Below are positions 17,940 through 28,719 of a stretch of 64,000 nucleotides of DNA, one piece after another (within the stretch, counting starts at the first letter, position 1; every line of letters begins with the position of its first letter). Source of the DNA: Haloferax massiliensis (GTDB lineage Archaea; Halobacteriota; Halobacteria; Halobacteriales; Haloferacaceae); assembly GCF_001368915.1 (NCBI RefSeq), contig NZ_CSTE01000004.1, positions 1 to 64,000 of the forward strand, in the 5' to 3' direction. Made by a program: the position numbers and the translations under genes. Under the pieces are notes generated by a model. It saw only the letters and a program-made list of their open reading frames with translations, had not been told where the DNA came from and did not search any database.

Positions 17940-20900
17940 TTACGGCGCGTTGAACGTCCACTTCTGGTTGTCGCCGCCGCCCCATCCCCACTGGATGACG
18001 TCGGCACCGTTGCTGGTCGAAGCGGCGTTCACGTCGGCGACGTACCCCGAGTTGACATTCTCCAACCGGTACGTGCCGTCGCTGTTTTCGTTGACGGCCC
18101 ATCGCTGCTCGTCGTTTCCGTTCCACGTCCACTGGACGAGTGTCGCCCCTTCGCTGGTCGACCCGGAATCGACCGACAGCACCTTTCCGCTGTTGACGTT
18201 CTCGAAGCGGTAGGTCCCGTCCCCGTTGCGGACAGCGTCCCACTGCTGGTTCGAACCGCCCCAGTAACCGTACTGCTGGACGTTCCCGCCGTCAGCCGTC
18301 GAACTGTTCGCGATGTCCATCGCCTTTCCGCTGTTGACGTTCTCGACGTAGTACGTCCCCTCGGTGATGGGACCCGAACCCGATTGACCGGCGTACGGGA
18401 GGTCACGCCGACTCAGCGAGAGCGGGTCGTCGCTGCTTGCATCGAACGGACGGAACGCATAGGAGAACCGCTCGCTGATGGGGTCGACGCTGTACGCAGA
18501 AAGCGTGTTCCGAGGCATCCCGCCGACGCCGCTGACGGCGTAATCGACGTTGAAGACGATGCCGTCGGCGAACTGGAGGTCGCTGACGCGTTCGGCGTCA
18601 CTCATGTCGGTGAACGCTTGGACGCTGACGTTCATCGTCTCCGTCGACGGCAAGCCGTGGACCAACAGGCCGACGCCGCTGTCGTTGGTCAACGCGGCGT
18701 AGCGCGTGTCGCACTTGTTGCCGTAGTCGCCCGGAGGGACGTACCCGACGAACTGGTCGGAGACGGACCCGCTGTACCGCCCGATACGCTCGTTCCATTT
18801 CCGGTCCGGATAGGTCTCCCCGGGGCCGCGACCGAACCACTCGAAGGTATCGAAGTCCGCCGGCATCCGGAGTTGGAGGCCGTACTTCGGCAGGTACTCC
18901 GTGATGGCGTTCTGCATGTCCGTGTTGGGCGTCACTTCGACCTGCACGACCACGTCGCCGCTGCCGAGGACGTCGTAGGTGTAGCCGGTGGTGAAGGCCT
19001 CGCTGTGACCGCTCGCGGAGTCAGTCGTTTCGACTTCGATGCGGACCGCCGACGGATCCGGCTGTGAGACGCTACTAGCGTCAACCGTCGCCGTCAGCGC
19101 GTCTAGCCCCGCCGACGTCCACTCGTCGGCCTCGGCTCCGCCCCACCCGGCGGACTCGTTGTGGACCGGTTCGCGCCACGCGTTGAGTTGCGGGCCGGCG
19201 TTCAGCAGTTCCTCTCCGTGGCGCTGGAACGACGTGAATCGGCCCGCGCTCGTATCGAAGACGTACGTGAAGTCCGACCCGGAGACGGTGACTTCCGACC
19301 CGCTCGTCGAGTAGCTGACGCCGCTCATATCCGAGAGGCTCGACTGCGGGGCGTCCGGGGCGTCCCACGGGACGACGAACTGTTCGAACGCGATTTCGTA
19401 GCCGGCGTCGGCCCACGACGTGTCCGACGCGAGCGTCACGCTGATGTCCAAGAAGTACTCGGAGCCGGCCTGTAGCGACGGTTGTGAGTACCCGAGGCTG
19501 ACCGTCTGCGTCTCGCCGGGAGCGATGCTCGGGTTCAACGTCCCGCTCTGGATGACCGTGTCGTCCTCTTTGAGCACCCAACTGAAGTCGAACTGGCTCG
19601 TGTTCGTGAAGTCGTAGACGTTCGTGACGTCGACGTCGCCGTTCGGCAGGTCGTTCGCCTCGAAGCGAACGAACTGCTGGGCCTTCTTCATCACGTCGAG
19701 TTGGGGCATCGTGTGCCGGTGGTCGATTACCGTCGCCGTCGGCTGGGGCGGGTCGCCCCAGTGGTGCTCTTTGAGTTCGAAGTCGAGCCAGAGGCGACAG
19801 GAGTCGTCCGGCGAGGAAAGCGAGCCAACCTCGCTCGACGAGAGCGCCCGCTCGAAGATGCGAACGGAATCGACCCGAACGTTCGCATAGCGCTCCGCCG
19901 TCTCGGTGTTGTGACCGATTCCGACCCGGTATCGGTTGCTGTTTATCGCCCCCGAGAAGGCTGTGGACGCGATTTCGGACCCATCGACGTACAGCCGGAC
20001 GGCCGACCCGTCGTAGACGCCCGAGAGCGTGTGCCAACTCCCGTCCCAGCCGCTCGGGGGAGCGGCACTCGCAGTCTGCTGATTCGAGCCGTCGGAGACG
20101 AAAAACTGCAGGTCGCCGTCGCTCATCTTCAGTCCGTACTGGGTGTCGCCCTTGACGACGAACGGCTGTTCACCGGCGAGGCTACCGTCGCCGTAGACGA
20201 CCGCTTCGACGGTCAGTTCGCCCGTAATGTCGATTCTGTCGTCGTGGTTGGCGTCGACCCAGTCGGCGGTCCCGTCGAGTTCGAGCGCCGACCCGCTCTC
20301 GCCGGACACCTCGTTCGGCGAGCCGTTAACCAGCGCGGTGTGGCCCGCGATGGAGCGGTCGTCGATAGCCGCGCGTCTGTGGTCCTCGCTCAACAGATTC
20401 CCGTCGAGCGGGTCCTCCGTCGCGTTGAGTTGGTGCTGATTCCACATCCAGATATAGCCGCCCTGTAACTGCTCGTGGGCGTGGATGACGTCGTAGAAGT
20501 CGGTCAGGAGTCCCCCGCCGTTGCCGGACATAATCTGGTATTCACCCATGACGACCGGTTTCGTCACGCTGGAGTCGCCCGCCATGCTCTCGATGGTGCC
20601 TGGGAAGGGGTACCGGATGCCGTTGATATCTGCGAAGGAAGCGGTGCCACCGAAACCGCTCCCGTAGCCACCGGCGTTATCCTGATGGCCGACGAGCCGA
20701 GTCGGGTCCGCGCTGCGCACCCAGTCGGCCATCTTTCGATGCGCCTCCCCCAGACCGGCCTCGTTTCCGGTCGACCAGACGGTTATCGAGGCGAAGTTCT
20801 TATCGCGCACGACCATCCGCTTGAACCGGTCGAGGAACGACGGGTCGTACGAGGGGAAGTCGTTGACGAGCGACTGGTTGCCGTGGGCCTCGGCGTTGAG

Positions 20901-22961
20901 CTCGTCTTGCAGATAGATTCCGTACTCGTCGCACAGTCGGTAGAAGTCGGGGCGGTTGGGGTAGTGCGAACAGCGGATCGCGTTGGCGTTGTTCCGCTTC
21001 GCGAGTTCGATCTCCTTTCGCATCCGCTCGGTCGGCACGTGTCGCCCGTGGTCGAGGCTGTAGTCGTGGCGGTTCGTCCCGGCGAGCGTCACCGCCTCGC
21101 CGTTGACGGTGATTTTCTCCGCTGCCCCGTCGGAGGTCGAAACGACCTCGATGGTTCGGAAGCCGACTTTCTCCACCATCGCTTCGGTAGCCGAGGAAGC
21201 CCCGCTCGGGATGAGTTCGATGCCGAGCGTGTACAGGGCCGGCGTCTCGGCGGTCCACGCGTCGACGTTGGAGACCGTCATCGACAGCGGCGGGCCCGTC
21301 TGTTCGAAGTCGAGCCACAGTCGCGTCGAACTGTCGGGGCCGGTTCGGGAGGCGTTCACTTCCGACGACGAGAGCGCGCGGTCGTACACGCGTACCGAGT
21401 CGAGGCGGCCACCAAAGTAGCGGCTCCGAGCCTCGGCGTTGTGGCCGATACCGAGGCGGTAACCGTTCGTCGAGACCGACCCCGAGAACGAAGTCGCGCC
21501 GATTTCGGTGCCGTCGACGTACAGGCGAAGCGACGAACCGTCGTAGACGCCGGTCACCGTGTGCCAACTTCCGGACCAGCCACTCGGCGGCGCGACAGTG
21601 ACCGTGTTCCAGCTTCCGTCGTAGACGAAGAACTGGAGGTCGCCGCCGCTCATCTTCAGTCCGTAGGACGTGTCTCCCTTGACAACCATCGGCTGTTCGC
21701 CGGTGAGCGACTCGCCGTAGACGACGGCTTCCAGCGTCAACGCGTCCGAGAGGTCGAGACTCGGGTGGGACCCGACGTCGACCCAGTCGTCGCCCCCGTC
21801 GAAATCGAGCGCCCGTCCGCTGGACCCACTCACGTAGGACGGGTCGCCGATGACGGTGCCACCGTTGTTCTCCGTCGAGTGGTCGGTGACCACGCCGTCC
21901 GACATCGTAACGGTGTCGCCGGCGTCGATGGTGACGCTCCGATTAGTCGTCCCGACTTCGATTCCGGCGGGGTCGTACAGGGTCGCTTGCACGGTCGCGG
22001 ACTGCTGACTGCTCGTGTGGTTGGCGAGGGCGGCGTCGACTTCCAGCGTCCCGTCCGTGTAGGTGGAATCGAGGTCCGCGACCGTATCGAAGTCCTGGAC
22101 GTGTACGTCGGGTTTCGAGTACAGAAGCACGTCCCGGAAGATGCCGGCTAACCGCCACATATGTTGTTGTTCGAGATACGTCCCGTCGGTCCAGCGGACG
22201 ACCTGAATTGTGACGGTATTCGTCGAGTCCTCGGTGACGACGTCGGTGATGTTGAACTCACCGGGCGTCATCGACCCCTGCTTGTAGCCAACGTACGCGT
22301 CGTTGACCCAGACGAAGTACCCGGCTTTCGCACCGCCGATGTTGAGATACGTTTGCCGACCTTGGGTCCATCCGTCCGGAACGGTGAACTCCCGTTTGTA
22401 CGTCCCGACGCTGTTGTCGGTACTCGGGACGTTCGGCGGGTCGTTCGGCGAGAAACCGACCGCCTGATTGTAGAACCCCAAATCGCCGTAGCCGTCTGTG
22501 TTCCATGTGTGGGGAACGTAGACTGTGTCCCAGTTCGCGTAGTTCGACGTGTCAGCCGTCGCACCAGCGAGGTCGGTTGCGAAGTCGAACTGCCACGGGC
22601 CGTCGAGCGATGTGACGTACTGCGATTCGAGCCATTGGTCGGTCAGGAAGTCGCGGTCGCGCTCGGCGGCTCGCGCCGCGGACAGCGACCCGTAGGGCAT
22701 CGTCGTCGCGACGTGCGGCGGTTCGGTGTACTCTCCGACGACGCCGGGTGTCTCGATATACGTGCTCCAATTAATGTCCCCGGGCGTCGGGTCGACTCCA
22801 TCGTGTGGTTCTGCGCGGGCCGTGGACGTCTCGTGGCCGAACAACGCGCCGCCAAGGAGCGACCCGCCGGTCACCTGCATGAGTCGTCGTCGCGTCACCG
22901 CCAGCTTAGTCGACGAGGAGTCGCCGCCGTCGGAACTGTCGGAGGTATCGTCCCGACTCAT
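17940..22961 (-). CDS. Secreted multidomain GH2 beta-galactosidase with two LamG-like inserts and ricin-B tail
   Basis: A 1673-residue exported glycoside hydrolase. A Tat signal (RRRLMQVTGGSLLGGALFG, residues 24-42) is followed by the GH2 sugar-binding domain (about 105-285), a GH2 immunoglobulin-like domain split by a LamG/concanavalin-like insert (about 350-555), and the catalytic TIM barrel (about 610-870) with acid/base E734 (WSTGNEAG) and nucleophile E807 (VVMGEYQ). A second LamG-like insert (about 870-1062) lies inside the barrel region, between YIWMWNQHQ and HHWGDPPQPT. The beta-galactosidase small-chain domain follows (about 1200-1510, WFGRGPGETYPDRK). Residues 1532-1673 form a ricin-B (CBM13) domain with three QxW-type repeats (NQQW, EQRW, NQKW). 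It converges with bgaH and probably supplies it with galactosides from outside. Confidence 0.92.
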   Translation of the reverse strand: MSRDDTSDSSDGGDSSSTKLAVTRRRLMQVTGGSLLGGALFGHETSTARAEPHDGVDPTPGDINWSTYIETPGVVGEYTEPPHVATTMPYGSLSAARAAERDRDFLTDQWLESQYVTSLDGPWQFDFATDLAGATADTSNYANWDTVYVPHTWNTDGYGDLGFYNQAVGFSPNDPPNVPSTDNSVGTYKREFTVPDGWTQGRQTYLNIGGAKAGYFVWVNDAYVGYKQGSMTPGEFNITDVVTEDSTNTVTIQVVRWTDGTYLEQQHMWRLAGIFRDVLLYSKPDVHVQDFDTVADLDSTYTDGTLEVDAALANHTSSQQSATVQATLYDPAGIEVGTTNRSVTIDAGDTVTMSDGVVTDHSTENNGGTVIGDPSYVSGSSGRALDFDGGDDWVDVGSHPSLDLSDALTLEAVVYGESLTGEQPMVVKGDTSYGLKMSGGDLQFFVYDGSWNTVTVAPPSGWSGSWHTVTGVYDGSSLRLYVDGTEIGATSFSGSVSTNGYRLGIGHNAEARSRYFGGRLDSVRVYDRALSSSEVNASRTGPDSSTRLWLDFEQTGPPLSMTVSNVDAWTAETPALYTLGIELIPSGASSATEAMVEKVGFRTIEVVSTSDGAAEKITVNGEAVTLAGTNRHDYSLDHGRHVPTERMRKEIELAKRNNANAIRCSHYPNRPDFYRLCDEYGIYLQDELNAEAHGNQSLVNDFPSYDPSFLDRFKRMVVRDKNFASITVWSTGNEAGLGEAHRKMADWVRSADPTRLVGHQDNAGGYGSGFGGTASFADINGIRYPFPGTIESMAGDSSVTKPVVMGEYQIMSGNGGGLLTDFYDVIHAHEQLQGGYIWMWNQHQLNATEDPLDGNLLSEDHRRAAIDDRSIAGHTALVNGSPNEVSGESGSALELDGTADWVDANHDDRIDITGELTVEAVVYGDGSLAGEQPFVVKGDTQYGLKMSDGDLQFFVSDGSNQQTASAAPPSGWDGSWHTLSGVYDGSAVRLYVDGSEIASTAFSGAINSNRYRVGIGHNTETAERYANVRVDSVRIFERALSSSEVGSLSSPDDSCRLWLDFELKEHHWGDPPQPTATVIDHRHTMPQLDVMKKAQQFVRFEANDLPNGDVDVTNVYDFTNTSQFDFSWVLKEDDTVIQSGTLNPSIAPGETQTVSLGYSQPSLQAGSEYFLDISVTLASDTSWADAGYEIAFEQFVVPWDAPDAPQSSLSDMSGVSYSTSGSEVTVSGSDFTYVFDTSAGRFTSFQRHGEELLNAGPQLNAWREPVHNESAGWGGAEADEWTSAGLDALTATVDASSVSQPDPSAVRIEVETTDSASGHSEAFTTGYTYDVLGSGDVVVQVEVTPNTDMQNAITEYLPKYGLQLRMPADFDTFEWFGRGPGETYPDRKWNERIGRYSGSVSDQFVGYVPPGDYGNKCDTRYAALTNDSGVGLLVHGLPSTETMNVSVQAFTDMSDAERVSDLQFADGIVFNVDYAVSGVGGMPRNTLSAYSVDPISERFSYAFRPFDASSDDPLSLSRRDLPYAGQSGSGPITEGTYYVENVNSGKAMDIANSSTADGGNVQQYGYWGGSNQQWDAVRNGDGTYRFENVNSGKVLSVDSGSTSEGATLVQWTWNGNDEQRWAVNENSDGTYRLENVNSGYVADVNAASTSNGADVIQWGWGGGDNQKWTFNAP

Positions 22962-23355
22962 CGGTCTCCCCTCGTCCGGCAGTCGCGCGTATCACTGTGC
23001 TCATCGCCACGGATAGTCAAGCCTGTCCGTATCCACATGGTTTCTGTCACCGTGATTAACGATACCAACCCTCACTATTTATTGTTTTTGTTGGTGGGGC
23101 GGATTTCGGCGGTGAGTCCTCGTCTCCCGCCCAGCGTGGGGAGAATCCGGCCGTTGAGCGCGCGCGAGGCGTTGCTAGACTTGTCGTCGGCGACGTCGGT
23201 GTGCCGGAGATGACGACGCGAACGGTGCGGAGATAGCCAACAGGTGCGTGCGGTCTCGCCGTGATGGCGGTGCTCTGGTAGCGTTGTCGGCACGGCCGCC
23301 GTTCACCTGTTCGACCGGCGTGGGTGTTCCTCGCGTGTTCACGCGGGGAACTGCG
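22962..23355. other. Intergenic region upstream of the GH2 gene
   Basis: Carries the GH2 promoter: the minus strand has an AT-rich segment around 23070-23090 (runs of AATAAA/ACAA). I see no gene, RNA or clear operator here. The ABC ATPase gene ends just beyond it. Confidence 0.5.
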
Positions 23356-24480
<1,125 letters not shown>

Positions 24481-24486
24481 GTTGAA

Positions 24487-25335
24487 TTACTCCTTTACGG
24501 CTCCCGAGAGGATGCCTCGCACGAAGTACTTCTGAAGCGCGAGGAACACCACGAACATCGGGAGTATTGCGACCGCCGATGCGACCATCAGTTGGTCGAA
24601 CGCGACGACCTGCTGTCCCATGATTTTGGTAATCGCTACCGGGATTGTGAACTTATCCGTGTCGAGAACGACCAGCGGCCAGAGGAACATGTTCCACTGG
24701 AAGAGAAAGAGGATGACAGCGAGCGCCGCCATCGACGATCTCATCGACGGTATCGCAACGCGGTAGAACAGTTGGAACTCCGAGGCGCCGTCCATCCGGG
24801 CGGACTCCAACAGCGCGTCGGGGATCGCTTGCATCGACTGACGCATGAAGAAGATTCCAACCGGGTACGCGGCCCACGGCAGGATGACCGCGGCGTACGT
24901 GTTGGTCATGTTCGCCGTCGACATGACGAGGAACAGAGGGATGACCAACAGATTGACCGGGATGATAAGCGTCGCCAGAATGCCGGCGAAGATGGACTTC
25001 TTGAACCGGAACTCGTACTTGGCGAACGCGAAGCCGGCCATCGAACACAGAATCAACGCGAGGACCGTGTAGACGATTGCGATGAAGATGCTGTTCCAGA
25101 CACTGCTCATGAAGTTGACGTACTGGCGCGACTGCAACGCCTGAAAGTTCTCCACGAAGTGTCCGCCGGGGAGTAGTTGCGGAAGCGCGCCGCTGCTCGA
25201 CAGAATCGCCGACTGAGGCAGAGTAGATGCGATAACGATCCAGTATATCGGGACGATCATGAACAGCGCGGCCGCGATGAGGAACCCGTAGCCGCCGAAT
25301 CGCCACAACGCCTCGGTTTTCGATTTTTCGTGCAT
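24487..25335 (-). CDS. ABC sugar transporter permease (MalG type)
   Basis: A 282-residue inner-membrane permease with six predicted helices. The EAA loop is ESARMDGASEFQLFYRVAIPSMRSSMAA, the classic MalG-type coupling motif. The ATG at 25333-25335 (MHEKSK) was chosen because GGAG lies 6 bp before it. An earlier ATG at 25347 would overlap the previous gene by 10 bp. The pair of MalF- and MalG-like permeases indicates a CUT1-type carbohydrate importer. Confidence 0.93.
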   Translation of the reverse strand: MHEKSKTEALWRFGGYGFLIAAALFMIVPIYWIVIASTLPQSAILSSSGALPQLLPGGHFVENFQALQSRQYVNFMSSVWNSIFIAIVYTVLALILCSMAGFAFAKYEFRFKKSIFAGILATLIIPVNLLVIPLFLVMSTANMTNTYAAVILPWAAYPVGIFFMRQSMQAIPDALLESARMDGASEFQLFYRVAIPSMRSSMAALAVILFLFQWNMFLWPLVVLDTDKFTIPVAITKIMGQQVVAFDQLMVASAVAILPMFVVFLALQKYFVRGILSGAVKE

Positions 25336-25337
25336 GG

Positions 25338-26315
25338 TTAGCTCCACTTGAGTTGGATTACGGACAGTGACATGACGATTCCAACGAGAACGACGGTCAG
25401 CGCACTTCCGTACCCGAGTTGAAGGTTCTGGAAGGCGACCTCGTAGATGTAGTAGACGACCGTTCGAGTCTCTTTTACCGGCGCGCCCGCGCCGATGAGA
25501 ATCGTCGGCTCCGAGAACTTCTTGAAGCTCCCGATGGTCGTCGTCACGAGAACGAACAGCAACACCGGTTTGAGCTGTGGGATGGTGATGTACCGGAACT
25601 TTTCGAGGCGCGACGCGCCGTCGATTTCCGCGGCCTCGTACAGCGACTCGGAGATCGTCTGGAGCCCGGCCAAGATGATTATCATGTTGTATCCGGTCCA
25701 GCGCCAGACGACCATGAACGCCATCAGGTTCCGAGACCAGAACCCGTTGCCGAGCCAGTTCAGCGGCGCGATGCCGAACAGTTGGAAGATGAAGTCGAGC
25801 AGTCCGCCCTCGGCGACGATGACGACGAACACGACCGAGTACGCGACGGTGTTTGCCGAGACCGGGAGGAGCATCAGACTCCGGAAGATGCCCTTGAACC
25901 GAGTGAACCCCGCGTTAAGTACCACGGCGAGCCCGAGCGCGAGCCCGACCATCAGCGGGAGTTCGATTGCGAAGACGTAGATAGTGTTGAACATCGACTG
26001 ATGGAACACACTATCACGAAGAAGTCGTTGGTAGTTCGCCAGCCCCACAAACTCTAGGCTCGCGATTTTCGGTATTTCGAGGTAGACGTTTCCGAACTGG
26101 ACCCAGAACAGCGGATCGCTCGCCACGCCCTGATACGTGAAAAACGAAAGGTAGACCGTGTAGAAGATCGGGAACGCCAGGAACAGGACGAACGTGATGA
26201 AGAAGGGCGCGAGGAAGATGTATGCAGTCCCGGGAATCGTCGGCATCATCTCCTTGAACCGCTGTCGCTGGAAGCGAAGGCGGTCAGACAGTTTGACGAT
26301 GGACTCCGAGCTCAT
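25338..26315 (-). CDS. ABC sugar transporter permease (MalF/UgpA type)
   Basis: A 325-residue membrane permease with an N-terminal helix (IFLAPFFITFVLFLAFPIFYTVYLSFF) and the EAA motif EAAEIDGASRLEKFRYITIPQLKPVLLF. It begins 3 bp after the binding-protein gene and ends next to the MalG-like gene, so the four genes are one transcription unit. It partners the MalG-like permease as the heterodimeric channel of a CUT1 importer. Confidence 0.93.
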   Translation of the reverse strand: MSSESIVKLSDRLRFQRQRFKEMMPTIPGTAYIFLAPFFITFVLFLAFPIFYTVYLSFFTYQGVASDPLFWVQFGNVYLEIPKIASLEFVGLANYQRLLRDSVFHQSMFNTIYVFAIELPLMVGLALGLAVVLNAGFTRFKGIFRSLMLLPVSANTVAYSVVFVVIVAEGGLLDFIFQLFGIAPLNWLGNGFWSRNLMAFMVVWRWTGYNMIIILAGLQTISESLYEAAEIDGASRLEKFRYITIPQLKPVLLFVLVTTTIGSFKKFSEPTILIGAGAPVKETRTVVYYIYEVAFQNLQLGYGSALTVVLVGIVMSLSVIQLKWS

Positions 26316-26318
26316 CTT

Positions 26319-27704
26319 CTATGCGATGTCGCGACCGGTTCGGTCAGCGACGCGCTGTGCCGCACGGTCTAAGGCCTGTTTCGGCGAGTCGCCCTCGTCG
26401 ATCATGTTTCGCATCTCCTCGTTTATGATACTGGAGACGATGGGGGAATCGACGGTGAATCGGTATCCGGGGATGTCCGGAACGGTGTCGATCCAGATGT
26501 TGGCGAGCTGCTGTCCGCCGAAGAAGTCGAATTCGGCGTTCGAGAACGCGCTTTGGTCCCACGACGGCTCGTGTGCCGTCATCTGGCCTTCGTTCTTGTA
26601 ACTGAGCGCGTTCTGCTTGGGGGTGGCGGTGACGAACTTAATGTAGTCCCACACTCGATTCGCCTCCTCCTCGGACGCCTGCTGCGGAATGACGAGGCCG
26701 GAACCGCCGCGGTTGCTCGCCCGGTTGCCGCCCGACTCAAGCGCGGGAAGCTTGAAGCCGCGCCAGTTACCCTCGGTCTCCGGCATCGAGGAGGTGATGG
26801 TCCCGTAGAACCACGACCCGGTCGCGTAGCCGGTGATAGTCCCGTTCTGGAATCCGGAGAACCACTGTTGGCTCCAGTTTGCGCCCCGGTCGATGAGACC
26901 CTCGTTCGAGAGGCGCTTCATCATCCGGGCCGCCTTCAGGCCCTCCTCACCGTTGAGGACGACCTCCCCGTTCTCGTTGAACTCCTGTCCGCCCTGCATC
27001 CGGTTCAGGAACCGCCAGTAGAGGTTCGACCCGGACGCGGGAAGCGAGAGAAGCGAGATGTCGTCCGGGAGCTTCTTTCCCTCCTCGATGAGTTGGTCCC
27101 ACGTTTCGATTTCGTCGTGCGGTGCGAGTCCGTGTTCGTCCCACACGTCTCGACGGTAATAGAGCGTGGTCGGTGCGATGTCGTCCGGGACCGAGTAAAT
27201 CTGTCCCTCGTCCCCGGTCACGGCGGACAACACCCCGTCGTTGAATTCGTCGATAATGCCGGCGTCCTCCATTCGCGGCCGCAGGTCCCGCAGGCCGCCG
27301 GTCGACGCGATTTTCAGCGTCTTTTTCTGTTCGATGAGCGCGGTACTCGGGGCACCCTGTCCGGAGATGAGCCGCGTCTGCATCTTGTTTATAATCTCGG
27401 GATACCCCATGTTCGTGTGGGATATCTCCGTTCCCGTCTCCTGGGCGTAGCGGTCCATGAGTCCGCCGTAGGAGCCCGCCATCTCCCAGAACTCTATCGA
27501 GTCCGCCATCGGTGCGGCCGTCGCCGCTTCCGTTGGGGTCTCGTCGGCGGTGCCTTCGGCGGAAGAGTCGCTGTTGGTCGTCTGCGTCGCGTCGGTCTGC
27601 GGACCGGACCCAGTCCCCACGCAACCGGCGAGAGTCGCGGCACCGAGACCACCAATCGCTTGTAGCACGTTCCGTCGGTTGAGAGATTCTACTTGATCTT
27701 TCAT
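26319..27704 (-). CDS. ABC transporter solute-binding lipoprotein (carbohydrate, family 1)
   Basis: A 461-residue extracytoplasmic sugar-binding protein. The N-terminus combines a Tat motif and a lipobox (NRRNVLQAIGGLGAATLAGC, Cys about residue 28), followed by a Thr/Ser/Glu-rich tether (about 30-65), the usual design of haloarchaeal lipoproteins. The mature domain has the MalE-like fold pattern (IEFWEMAGSYGGLMDRYAQETG, GYATGSWFYGTI, WDYIKFVTATPKQNALS). As first gene of the importer operon it has its own AT-rich promoter region (27715-27745) shared divergently with the aldo/keto reductase gene. Confidence 0.93.
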   Translation of the reverse strand: MKDQVESLNRRNVLQAIGGLGAATLAGCVGTGSGPQTDATQTTNSDSSAEGTADETPTEAATAAPMADSIEFWEMAGSYGGLMDRYAQETGTEISHTNMGYPEIINKMQTRLISGQGAPSTALIEQKKTLKIASTGGLRDLRPRMEDAGIIDEFNDGVLSAVTGDEGQIYSVPDDIAPTTLYYRRDVWDEHGLAPHDEIETWDQLIEEGKKLPDDISLLSLPASGSNLYWRFLNRMQGGQEFNENGEVVLNGEEGLKAARMMKRLSNEGLIDRGANWSQQWFSGFQNGTITGYATGSWFYGTITSSMPETEGNWRGFKLPALESGGNRASNRGGSGLVIPQQASEEEANRVWDYIKFVTATPKQNALSYKNEGQMTAHEPSWDQSAFSNAEFDFFGGQQLANIWIDTVPDIPGYRFTVDSPIVSSIINEEMRNMIDEGDSPKQALDRAAQRVADRTGRDIA

Positions 27705-27861
27705 TGCGAACGTTTAGCAAATTACTGGCTCCATATAAATAATTTGGCCTTGTTGACAAGACTGCCCGCCGTGTCGGACCCAAACCCGACTCGTCGACAC
27801 CACGCCCACTTTCGATGCGAACCATCCAAAGAAATTTGAATCGTACCGGAGACAAGTGAGT

Positions 27862-28668
27862 ATGAGTCTCCCACAGCTCGGACTCGGCACGTGGCAAAAC
27901 ACGGACCCGGAAACCTGTCGTGAAAGCGTTCGGACGGCGCTGGAGATGGGGTATCGACACGTCGACACCGCACAGTACTACGGAAACGAAGCGGCTGTCG
28001 GCGACGGTATCGAAGCGGCCGACGTCCCCCGCGAGGAGATATTCGTGGCGTCGAAGGTGCACGCTGAGAAGTTCGGGCTCGCGTACGACGAGGTCATCGA
28101 GGGACTGGCGGCCACGCTCGACCGCCTCGGCCTCGAATACCTCGACCTGCTGTACGTCCACTGGCCGGTCGGGAACTACGACTCGGCGGAGACGCTTCCC
28201 GCATTCGACGAACTCGTCGGCCGGGGACGCATCAACCACGTCGGTGTCTGTAACTTCGATATCGACCTTCTCGAAGAGGCGATAGAACAGTTGGAGACGC
28301 CGCTGTTCGCACACCAAGTCGAGACCCATCCACTCCTCCAACAGGGCGACCTCATCGCGCACGCGGAGACCCGGGGATACCGCCACGTCGCGTACTCTCC
28401 GCTCGCCCGCGGGACCGTCTTCGATATCCCGGAAGTGGTCGAAATAGCCGACAAACACGGGGTGAGTCCGGCACAGGTCAGCCTCGCGTGGCTCCTCTCG
28501 AAGAACCCGGTCTCCGTTATCCCGAAGGCGACGAGCGAACCGCACCTCCGAGACAACGTCGACGCGCTGTCTCTCGACCTCGACGACCGAGACATCGAGC
28601 GAATCGATGCCATCGGCCGAACTGACCGACTCGTCGAGCGAGAGGGCGCTCCGTGGCTCGACGACTGA
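27862..28668 (+). CDS. Aldo/keto reductase
   Basis: A 268-residue NAD(P)H-dependent reductase of the AKR family. The catalytic set is visible: Asp in GYRHVDTAQYYGNEAAVG, Tyr in AQYYGNE, Lys in VASKVHAEKFG and His in YVHWPVG. The cofactor-binding end is VIPKATSEPHLRDN. It begins at an ATG two codons after a GTG. It diverges from the sugar importer and is followed convergently by a Gfo/Idh oxidoreductase, so a role in reducing or interconverting imported sugar products is likely. The exact substrate is unknown. Confidence 0.88.
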   Translation: MSLPQLGLGTWQNTDPETCRESVRTALEMGYRHVDTAQYYGNEAAVGDGIEAADVPREEIFVASKVHAEKFGLAYDEVIEGLAATLDRLGLEYLDLLYVHWPVGNYDSAETLPAFDELVGRGRINHVGVCNFDIDLLEEAIEQLETPLFAHQVETHPLLQQGDLIAHAETRGYRHVAYSPLARGTVFDIPEVVEIADKHGVSPAQVSLAWLLSKNPVSVIPKATSEPHLRDNVDALSLDLDDRDIERIDAIGRTDRLVEREGAPWLDD

Positions 28669-28719
28669 GTCGTCCCGCCGAACACGAATCCCAGCGCCGA
28701 AACGACGGTTATCCGTGAC

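Noticed and set aside
22161-23213. Long + strand open frame opposite the GH2 gene.
   Set aside because: It is the antisense shadow of a GC-rich gene: Arg/Val/Asp repeats with no motif, while the minus strand encodes a complete recognisable protein.
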